NCBI GenBank assembly: GCA_020057445.1
Contig: JAGVFV010000057.1
Span: 1 to 11,001 of the forward strand
Source: an archaeon
GTDB lineage: Archaea; Nanobdellota; Nanobdellia; Woesearchaeales; JAHJEM01
Direction of reading: 5' to 3'
DNA length: 11,001 bases
The position numbers and the translations under genes are program-made. The notes under the pieces were generated by a model. That model searched no databases. It was not told the origin of the DNA and saw only the letters and a program-made list of their open reading frames with translations. Below, one piece after another: positions 1 to 6,500 of this stretch (position 1 is the stretch's first letter; every line of letters starts with the position of its first letter).

Positions 1-28
1 ATAATGCATCCATGCCCTTCTTCTTCAT
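1..28 (-). CDS. 5' end of a small membrane protein gene (partial, runs off the left edge)
   Basis: The last 28 bases read on the minus strand open with ATG and nine sense codons, giving MKKKGMDAL. The gene then leaves the window. The start sits 8 nt after the TAG of the gene at 37-303, and AGGGTG overlapping that stop can serve as the ribosome binding site. The Lys-rich start followed by Gly and an acidic residue matches the N-termini of the other one-helix proteins here (for example MKKGIDIQ and MKQGELAI), so I infer another pilin-like single-helix protein in the same transcript. The function cannot be seen from nine residues. The reading frame and position are good evidence of a gene; the family assignment is inference. 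Confidence 0.6.
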
Positions 29-36
29 CGCACACC

Positions 37-303
37 CTATTCCTGCAGCCTACAGCAGACCGGCGAATATTGGTTGGCCTTCTTGCAACCAGAATCGCCG
101 ACAATGTAATGGAAATACCTATTCCCTGCTGCATCAGTCAGAGGACAATCAGCTTGGCAGGTCCCTCCTGCATTCTCACAGGCAAAAGCAGTCTCTCCTC
201 CTTGCCCAATGCCCCTCATGAGAACGACCGCAAGGATGATCAAGACCAGAATCGCTATGACTGCGATGATGACGACATTGATCGCAAGTTCGCCCTGCTT
301 CAT
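37..303 (-). CDS. Small pilin-like membrane protein with a six-cysteine domain (88 aa)
   Basis: I do not recognise a named family. The start is the ATG at 303, which overlaps the TGA of the upstream gene as ATGA. A longer in-frame reading back to 345 would run deep into that gene and lose the short charged N-terminus. Residues 1-5 (MKQGE) precede a hydrophobic helix at about 6-29; the rest should lie outside the cell. The outer part has six cysteines at 42, 49, 53, 73, 83 and 84, spaced C-x6-C-x3-C-x19-C-x9-CC, with GGTC and VCC motifs. The preceding gene has the same plan with different loop lengths, so the two are tandem paralogues. No good Shine-Dalgarno precedes the ATG (only GGGGTTAGG), so translation is probably coupled to the upstream gene. 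The adjacent final cysteines resemble the CLIP-type disulfide arrangement. A surface or appendage role is inference. Confidence 0.85.
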   Translation of the reverse strand: MKQGELAINVVIIAVIAILVLIILAVVLMRGIGQGGETAFACENAGGTCQADCPLTDAAGNRYFHYIVGDSGCKKANQYSPVCCRLQE

Positions 304-548
304 CCTAACCCCACGACAGCACAGCATACCTGCGGAGAGACACAATCAGTCGCATCAGCGATTTCCTGACCCGCACCACACTCATTATACGCCTTGCACG
401 TGCCACCGAGCACGATGCACTTGTCTTTTCCCTCATTCACGTTCTTTCCTGCAGTCAACACCAAAATGGCTAGGATGACCAAGACCAGGAGAGCTATTGC
501 TGCAATGACAATGACATTAATGCTTATACCTTGACCTTTCTTGAACAT
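300..548 (-). CDS. Small pilin-like membrane protein with a six-cysteine domain (82 aa)
   Basis: This is the first gene of the left-hand transcript. Its ATG at 548 follows a strong Shine-Dalgarno GAGGTGA with 6 nt between, and a box A promoter lies about 38 nt upstream of the start. The protein begins MFKKGQGISINV, a start I recall as common among DPANN one-helix proteins. A hydrophobic helix follows at about 12-32. The outer part carries cysteines at 44, 51, 57, 69, 75 and 76 (C-x6-C-x5-C-x11-C-x5-CC), including GGTC and VCC, shared with the downstream paralogue. There are no catalytic motifs. The N-terminus has the KG-before-helix look of class III signal peptides, but Gly at +2 departs from the usual cleavage-site pattern, so it may be an uncleaved anchor. 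It probably encodes a small disulfide-stabilised surface or filament component; the exact role is unknown. Confidence 0.87.
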   Translation of the reverse strand: MFKKGQGISINVIVIAAIALLVLVILAILVLTAGKNVNEGKDKCIVLGGTCKAYNECGAGQEIADATDCVSPQVCCAVVGLG

Positions 549-554
549 AGGAAG

Positions 555-561
555 TCACCTC
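555..561 (-). promoter_or_regulatory. Strong ribosome binding site for the 548-300 gene
   Basis: On the minus strand GAGGTGA lies 6 nt before the ATG at 548. This is close to a full anti-16S match and fixes the start of the six-cysteine gene. With transcription expected about 25 nt downstream of the box A at 582-590, the leader would be very short and begin at or just before this site. Confidence 0.75.
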
Positions 562-581
562 ACTGATTTCTATGGGAAGAG

Positions 582-590
582 GTATTTAAA
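582..590 (-). promoter_or_regulatory. Archaeal box A (TATA) promoter element for the left-hand transcript
   Basis: The minus strand reads CATTTAAATACC here, a good archaeal TATA box centred near 586 in otherwise mixed-composition DNA. A start site about 25 nt downstream falls near 560, just before the ribosome binding site of the gene starting at 548. The element separates the left-hand genes from the long upstream unit. Short repeats of ACTGCTGACAGC lie immediately upstream of it. Confidence 0.65.
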
Positions 591-594
591 TGTT

Positions 595-654
595 ACTGCT
601 GACAGCGGACAGAACCCAGCTAACTGCTGCAGGCATATTCAAACTGCTGACAGC
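595..654. repeat. Short repeats with an odd-length palindrome core, upstream of the left promoter
   Basis: ACTGCTGACAGC occurs exactly at 595-606 and again at 643-654, with a related copy, ACTGCTGCAGG, at 623-633. The core GCTGACAGC is a nine-base palindrome around a central base. The first copy abuts the box A at 582-590 on its upstream side, where archaeal activators commonly bind. The rest of the 549-716 gap holds no open reading frame, RNA gene or clear terminator that I can see. Treating these repeats as protein-binding sites is inference. Confidence 0.5.
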
Positions 655-716
655 TTGACTTGGATCTGAACAAGGATACATATGGGTAAAGGGAGCAACG
701 GTTATTCGTCAACTTC

Positions 717-1205
717 TTAAACAAAGCAGGTCCTCAGACGAAGAAGCGCAGGCTCACCGCCTATCGTGATGGGCAAAGGCTGCTCTGCAGCGACCTTTCT
801 CAGCTTACCGGCGCAATTCATACCGCCATCATTCATGAGCACAATGCCGGCCGAATCAATCGAAAAATTATAGTCATACCCCCACTTCTGTAATGAATTT
901 TCCAAAGTAGTACCCAACGCAGTCTTGAGCAAAGCGCATGTTCCTGCATGGTCTCCAGCACAAGACACCAGTCCCGAAGGGATGCTGCACGCACGGACAA
1001 GCTCGCTGATCCTGATACCCACACCGGCACAATCCACGCTGACATCAGGAAGGACTGACACGAAACTCTCGACAAGCTTCTGATTATACTCGACAGTATA
1101 TGACGTGTCCCTCGGTCGGCCGAAAAACACGAGCAGGAAGATTCCTATCATGAACAGGACGACTATCAGGATCAGACCCAAGACCTCCATCTGCCCTTTA
1201 GTAAT
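717..1205 (-). CDS. Pilin-like one-helix membrane protein with conserved-type cysteines (about 162 aa)
   Basis: Last gene of the long unit. Right after the start the protein reads TKGQMEVLGL, then a hydrophobic helix of about 20 residues ending in FFGRPRD, then an outer domain with six cysteines (VDC, RAC, VSC, GTC, MNC, RTC). I recall KGQMEVLGL-type proteins as recurring in DPANN archaea; no biochemical function is known to me. The start is uncertain. An excellent ribosome binding site, GAGGTGGTG at 1218-1210, points to an in-frame ATT at 1205. The alternatives are the ATG at 1190, which would cut off the KGQ motif, and a TTG at 1220, which overlaps the ribosome binding site itself. I chose 1205 because the protein then starts like its neighbours. 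The gene overlaps the TAA of the upstream gene (1200-1198). No clear terminator follows. Confidence 0.8.
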   Translation of the reverse strand: MTKGQMEVLGLILIVVLFMIGIFLLVFFGRPRDTSYTVEYNQKLVESFVSVLPDVSVDCAGVGIRISELVRACSIPSGLVSCAGDHAGTCALLKTALGTTLENSLQKWGYDYNFSIDSAGIVLMNDGGMNCAGKLRKVAAEQPLPITIGGEPALLRLRTCFV

Positions 1206-1743
1206 ACCGCACCACCTCAATCACGCCAAAGCGACGCTCTTCTTTCAAAGGATCATACAGGACGACGGGGATTCGCGCAGGGATCTTCTGCACCACCTTC
1301 GCAGGCTCATTATCATACACCACATAATGAAATGGCGCATCAGACACATTGCTCGCACTCTCGTCCGGCGCAAGAGGATATACCTCATACACCACGATCT
1401 TGGCATTCTTGAACAACGACGCATAATACAGATACGATTCCTTTGAAACCCCGAAATTCCCCTGCCGCGAATCATTAATCAGTCTCGTCATCGCCTTAAT
1501 CTTCAACGTATCATAACAATTCAACTCCACCACATTTGCCTGAGAACAATGCAACTCAGGAAGGTTTGCGATGACAGACGCCACTGCATACGCGTCCATC
1601 TCCCGATAGGAAGATGCCTTTGCCTTCAGACTAACTGACGCCCACTTGCTATAGAAGATAAAGCCAAACACGATCAGGAGGATGATGATGATCACGATCA
1701 CGACAGCTTCCCCCATCTGGATCTGGCCACGCCTAATAGACAT
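1198..1743 (-). CDS. Pilin-like one-helix membrane protein, RRGQIQMGE type (181 aa)
   Basis: The start is the ATG at 1743, set by a strong AAGGAGG site (GGAGG core at 1756-1752) 8 nt upstream. It overlaps the end of the previous gene by 11 nt. The N-terminus MSIRRGQIQMGEAVV fits the class III signal-peptide pattern: a basic residue and Gly, then Gln-Ile, before the helix. The helix spans about residues 14-33 and ends in FIFYSKW. The outer part includes LPELHC and LNCYDTLK, giving a two-cysteine pair, then a mixed alpha/beta-looking region through a tyrosine-rich stretch (SYLYYASLF) to RYY at the end. I recall RGQIQMGE proteins with LPEL.CS and C.D.LK motifs as a recurring DPANN family of unknown function that travels with the neighbouring genes. 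A minor pilin or pilus-like membrane partner is the best guess. Confidence 0.87.
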   Translation of the reverse strand: MSIRRGQIQMGEAVVIVIIIILLIVFGFIFYSKWASVSLKAKASSYREMDAYAVASVIANLPELHCSQANVVELNCYDTLKIKAMTRLINDSRQGNFGVSKESYLYYASLFKNAKIVVYEVYPLAPDESASNVSDAPFHYVVYDNEPAKVVQKIPARIPVVLYDPLKEERRFGVIEVVRYY

Positions 1744-2941
1744 AGGGACAGCCTCCTTCTAATGTGATATCCTCTGATTCTCTGACCAAACGGCGATAAT
1801 TATCCTCCAAACGCTGGAAATCATTGCTTGCAGCACATGGTCCACCTGAACAACAAGGAGAAGGACCTATACAATCGCCGCATGATGTGATAAAATCACC
1901 AGGCCTCGCAGTTGTCAACGGACTGTCTCCATTCCCTACAATCTTCACCACGTCCTCCATGATCTTCACATTGCCACAATACGGATACGTCTTATTGTCG
2001 AACGTGTACTTGATATACCCGTACAGATCGCGACAGTGAGGGTTTCGCACACCAAGAGATCCCGCAATCGTTGACGTGGCGTTGTCGTGTATCTCACCCA
2101 CCCTCCTATAATTCAGTTCAGTCACTGCCTTTGCACGGACAAACGAACGCTGCATCATGCACCGAAACATCGGAAGCTCTGGCGAAAAAAGAGCGCCATA
2201 GAGCATCTCCTTGCGGTAATAATAGCCAGGACCGTCAGTCTCGGCCGTATTGGGACTACGCAACTGCTTAAACCCGATCTCTCCAAACTCCCTGTTCACA
2301 TTGGGAGTGATCGTCAAGATGTATATTCGCTCACGAGAAAGAGTAAACCGACTGAAATCATGTGTTGGATTAAGCTCGTTTCCGGCCTTCTGCACGATCA
2401 CATACGTATCAAAACCAGATGATCCGAGCGCAGTATCTGTCGGCGATGTGATCACGCTCTTTGGCACCTGCCCTGGAAAATCAGCGAGCAGCCAATCCAT
2501 GAAGGAATCGCTTGGAGTGGCCTTATAGAAGATGAATTTCGTCCTCTCGTTCGCCACAAGCAAGAACGTCGCTGCCCGGTACGGCAAAAGCCAGTCCAAA
2601 GACCAAGCGTACAAGGCATCACCCTGCAGGCGCGACTGCGTGAACACAATGCCATTCAGCTGGTCGCTCGCGCCCCTCTTACCGATGCGAAATGCGGCAG
2701 TCTCTGGATCTGTGCAAGAAAACTCGACAGGGATGCTTGCAGCGTCAAACGTGTTGAACGCATGAGAGCCGACGCTTGCGACAAGCATGACGCTTGCAAG
2801 TTTGCTCTTCACCGCAAGCGAAGTCTTATCTTCGGCAATCTCCTTTTGCTTGCTGACGACCGTCATGAAAAAGACGAAGATGACAGCGCCTGTAATCAGC
2901 ACGAAGATCCATGTCAATTGAATGTCAATGCCTTTCTTCAT
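1733..2941 (-). CDS. One-helix membrane protein with large outer domain, QLTWIFVLI type (402 aa)
   Basis: The start is the ATG at 2941, overlapping the previous TGA as ATGA. A longer in-frame reading to 3016 is only antisense-free space inside the previous gene and would add a Cys-rich stretch out of keeping with the family. The protein begins MKKGIDIQLTWIFVLITGA. The helix covers about residues 9-29, followed by a basic, coiled-coil-like SKQKEIAEDKTSLAVKSKL segment. I recall this start (QFNWIFVLIAGA in relatives) as a widespread DPANN family without assigned function. The outer domain of about 340 residues has ten cysteines, six of them crowded into the tail at 354, 357, 363, 364, 369 and 398. 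It also has an SPCC motif and then a charged helical stretch before the end. The upstream ribosome binding site is weak, so translation is probably coupled. A structural partner of the giant surface protein is inferred from position. Confidence 0.88.
   Translation of the reverse strand: MKKGIDIQLTWIFVLITGAVIFVFFMTVVSKQKEIAEDKTSLAVKSKLASVMLVASVGSHAFNTFDAASIPVEFSCTDPETAAFRIGKRGASDQLNGIVFTQSRLQGDALYAWSLDWLLPYRAATFLLVANERTKFIFYKATPSDSFMDWLLADFPGQVPKSVITSPTDTALGSSGFDTYVIVQKAGNELNPTHDFSRFTLSRERIYILTITPNVNREFGEIGFKQLRSPNTAETDGPGYYYRKEMLYGALFSPELPMFRCMMQRSFVRAKAVTELNYRRVGEIHDNATSTIAGSLGVRNPHCRDLYGYIKYTFDNKTYPYCGNVKIMEDVVKIVGNGDSPLTTARPGDFITSCGDCIGPSPCCSGGPCAASNDFQRLEDNYRRLVRESEDITLEGGCPYVY
1752..1758 (-). 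promoter_or_regulatory. Ribosome binding site for the 1743-1198 gene
   Basis: The minus strand reads AAGGAGG inside the last codons of the upstream gene, 8 nt before the ATG at 1743. It settles that start and allows efficient independent initiation despite the 11-nt gene overlap. Confidence 0.75.
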
Positions 2942-3567
2942 TTTGGCTTCACAAGAACAAACCTGCCCCCTCCGATAAGCGTGAATGAGAATGTACCTGC
3001 ACGAGAAGGAATGCACAGGGCATATGAGGGAATTTCCTCAGTGCCGCTTGTCGTGCTTGGACAATCTGCAATCGCATTGCCTGTCGGACAAATACTTCCT
3101 AGATCTTCTGCAGTCCCAAGCTGCAGATGCGGATCAAAACCTGCAGGCATAACCTCTTTTGGCTTGACCAGGAAGATGTTCTTCTCGATGCCAGAATTCA
3201 CACTATCCCTGATGACATGCTGAATATCAGGATCGGTCACCGTCACCTTGCTTGCTCCATTGCCAAGATTCGTCAACAACAAAAGAGGAATTGTTCCTGA
3301 TACATCCTTGTTCTTCTCAATTGCCCTGCTGTCAATAAAACACACCATCTCACGCTCACAGGGCTTTGTCAGTGCGACCGCCTCTTCACGGCCCCATGCA
3401 AGATTCCTCTGCAATGCATCGCCAAGCTCCCGGTCAAAGAGCACGCGCTCTGCAGCACAGCGAGTCTCATCAAGACGGGAAAAAGACCGAAGGGCGATCA
3501 GTATCACCAATCCGACAATAAGGATCGTCATGATGTACACGAACACCTGCTTGACCTGGCCTTTCAT
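2938..3567 (-). CDS. Pilin-like one-helix membrane protein, MKGQ...VFVYI type (209 aa)
   Basis: It starts at the ATG at 3567, 3 nt after the stop of the giant gene. A GAGGAG site at 3582-3577, inside that gene's last codons, lies 9 nt upstream. The N-terminus MKGQVKQVFVYIM fits the class III signal-peptide pattern (K-G then Q-V). The helix spans about residues 8-26. After it come C37 and a C70-x5-C76 pair in KPCEREMVCFID, a motif I recall from DPANN proteins of this type. The outer domain continues with Ile/Val-rich strands, IFLVKPKEV near residue 130, a short Ser/Thr-rich loop, and a beta-rich end, GTFSFTLIGGGRFVLVKPK, which looks like a final strand pair. The function is unknown. Its position between the stalk gene and a second pilin-like gene suggests a membrane partner in the same complex. 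Confidence 0.88.
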   Translation of the reverse strand: MKGQVKQVFVYIMTILIVGLVILIALRSFSRLDETRCAAERVLFDRELGDALQRNLAWGREEAVALTKPCEREMVCFIDSRAIEKNKDVSGTIPLLLLTNLGNGASKVTVTDPDIQHVIRDSVNSGIEKNIFLVKPKEVMPAGFDPHLQLGTAEDLGSICPTGNAIADCPSTTSGTEEIPSYALCIPSRAGTFSFTLIGGGRFVLVKPK

Positions 3568-3570
3568 AGC

Positions 3571-6500
3571 CTACTTCTCCTCTTTTTCAAACTTCGACAT
3601 CAATGAAGAACGCATCTTCTTTCTGAGCGCCTCACGCTCCTTTGCAATCCGCTTCCTTGCAAGCATCTCATCAGGAGACACGACTTTTGGCTGCGGCTCT
3701 TTCTGCTGCGAAGGACGGACAGACTCAACCCTTGGCAAGGCATCATACGACCGAGGAGGCGCATTTGCCATGGTCCGCGGCGGCTCACTCCTCTTCCCTC
3801 TGAAACGCTCGTATCCTAAAAAGCCTCCTCCCCCAAGGACGAGCACGATGCCGACGATGAGGAATATGATCGCGATAAGAGGAGTCTTCTCAACAATATC
3901 GCCCCTCTGTAATGGGTCCTCCTCATTTGGCTTTGGCGGATGGCTGTTCTTGTTCATAGGATCATACCCGCGCTCCACCTCTATGCCATCAGTGAAGCCG
4001 TCACCGTCAGAATCAGGATTATTGATCTTCGCAGCCTCTATGCACGCGCCCGTCCTATTGAACCGCAAGGAGACTGCATATTCCTCCTTATCATTCAACC
4101 CGTCATTATCAGGATCAAGATATGCATCCTTGCCGTCATTCATGTCAAGACCCCATTCCAATTCGCACTTGTCAGGGATGCCATCATGGTCAGAGTCAGG
4201 ATTTGCCACGCACGTATGAGGGACCTTTTCCATATCACAAAATCCGCTCACGCAATCATCATTCCTCTTGCAGCCTTTCCAATCAGCGCATTTCTCGCAC
4301 GACCCGCCGCAGTCAGCATCAGACTCGTCGCCATTCACGACCTGGTCTGCGCACGATCCTTCAATGCATGCGCCATCGCTGCACGAGCCAGACACGCAAT
4401 CATCATCAGATCGACAACCAACACCCATGAACTCGCACAGGCTCGAATCCAGATTGCACGCACTTGCGCAGAAGACATCCCCTCCTGTTGCCGCAGCATA
4501 TAAGTCTACGCAGGAGCGGACAATGCCTGAAGGAGGATCGCAGGCCTCATGCAGGTTGATGACATTGTTCCCGCAGGTCCCATTCACCCCGCCAGCACAA
4601 GAATTGGTACTGAGCTTGCATTCTATGGTGCACGTCAGATTGCCGCCGGTGAATGCAGCCTTGAACACATCATCTGTGCAGCCTTTCAAGCTCCCGAAGT
4701 CGCGGCCGTCGCACACCTCTCCTGGCGCATTGACCTTCCCGTCACCGCATTTTCCCACTTCGCACTTCTTTTCGCAGGAGCCTCCGCAATCAACACCGCC
4801 CTCATCGCCATTCCTCACGCCGTCTGTACACGACGGAAGAGCGCACTCTCCCTTCTTCTTATCGCAGACTTTCGACATGCAATCACTGTCCTTCTGGCAC
4901 GATACGCCAGGATACTTGCATGCAGTCGTGTCGATGTTGCAGTTCTTGCAGGAGATATTCCCTGTCACTGCGAAACTGTATATGGACTTGCACGAGGTCG
5001 TCTTGAAAAATCCAGGCTCGCAGGACTCTTTCGGATTGATCGCGTCGTCTTTGCAGCTTCCTCCCGCTTCTCCAGTGCAGCGTGACGTGTCCATCTTGCA
5101 CTTGTCAGTGCAGCGCAAGGTGCCTCCGCCAAACGCGCCGAAGAAGAACGTGTCAGTGCATCCTGTAATCCTCCCGAAATCAAGAAGATCACAATCCTCT
5201 CCCTGCCTGTTCACCATGCCGTCGCCGCATTCAGGAGCCTGGCAGGGGATGCACACGCCGCCACAATCAATATCAGACTCGTTCGCATCCTTCTCTCCGT
5301 TCGAGCAGTGCTCTGGAACATCATACACGTCGACAGTCTCGCTGTACGATGCATTGTTCCCGAAAAGATCATACACTGCAAAACAGAACCTCGTCTTCAC
5401 ATTCAACGGAAGGAAACGGCCGATCGTCTCCTGAGACTGGTACGAGCAGCGCTCTGCAAGAGCTGCCTTTGTGTACTTGAACGTGTCAGTGCAGCCTGAC
5501 TCTGCATCAGCGCACAGCACCGTCACGTTCGTTTGGGCATCATCAAACCTCTTCTTCAGCGTGCCCTTCGGCTTTCCGAAATCGCACTGTACTGCCTTTG
5601 GATCATACACGCGCACATCCTCAGTCGCAATCCCGCTCGGATTTCCCGCCTTGTCCACTGCAGTGACCTTCCAGTAATATGTTGCATTTGACTGCAATGC
5701 GCCGTCATAACGCAATTCTGCAGTCCTGTTCGCACGCACAGAGCTGTTCGCGATGACCTCTTCGAAAATGTCAGTCCTTATGCTCACCTGGTAGGTGAAA
5801 TTCTCAAGACCGACACCTGAATCGATAGCAGACACGTTCGCACGGATCGTGCGAAGAGAACACTGCGGATCGTTTATTTTCACGGTCACATTCGTCGGTG
5901 CCTGTGAATCGACGGTAAAAGGGAACTCTTGTATACTCACCTTTGTCGGTGCCTTGCACTGGATAGTGATGCGATGATCCCCTTCGCTCTGCGCCCCGAT
6001 GCTTGCACTAAACTCAGTGCCTTCCCCTGAAAAAGACGTGAACGCCGAATCATTCTCTTTCTTGTACGAGCACACGCTCTGGATGTTTGTCCGCACACGC
6101 ACCTGCCCTGTGTTTTGCCTGGTGTACCTTCCAGGCTCGAGAAGCTCGATGATGACACCGTCGACAAGATTCACCGTCACATTGAACCTACGCGTCGCGA
6201 TAGAGCGGTCCGCCGGATCTGCGCCGTTCGAGCACGTCATCACATACCTGAACTCAGTGTTCGTTCCAAAGCCGTGCACAAGGTCTGTATAATTGAGCAG
6301 GAACTGGTCCTCAGGAGTGTAGGTCCGCACCTCATCCTCAGTCTTATTCGTCTTCACCATGCATGCCGAATCTCCAGCGCACCTGCAAAAGACAGGATCC
6401 TGATCAGTCTCAAGGAAGACCTGCGAGATCTTCTTCATCGGATCAATAACCGGATTTGGCAGGACGTCGAAGCGCTGGTATACTGGTGCTGTCGGATCAT

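Noticed and set aside
304..345. N-terminal extension of the 88-aa six-cysteine protein
   Set aside because: It would add 14 residues with two cysteines before the charged start. The ATG at 303 overlaps the upstream stop and gives the expected pilin-like start.
655..716. Terminator after the four pilin-like genes
   Set aside because: There is no T-rich tract or stable hairpin that I could identify with confidence on the minus strand.
2942..3016. N-terminal extension of the 402-aa protein
   Set aside because: The longer reading overlaps 75 nt more of the upstream gene. The ATG at 2941 forms a typical ATGA coupling and gives an N-terminus matching the neighbours.
3248..4219. Plus-strand open frame of 323 codons
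   Set aside because: It spans the end of the giant gene and the start of the next minus-strand gene, both well supported. The product is low-complexity Ser/Arg/Pro without recognisable domains.
4204..5307. CRISPR array or DNA-level tandem repeat
   Set aside because: The periodicity is at the protein level with diverged DNA, unit length is 477 bp, and the frame stays open throughout.
4268..5434. Long plus-strand open frame of 388 codons opposite the Cys-rich super-repeat
   Set aside because: It lies wholly inside the giant gene on the other strand, has no ribosome binding site or promoter, and its Ser/Pro/His-rich product is the antisense of Cys/Gly/Asp-rich coding sequence. The minus frame shows clear domains.
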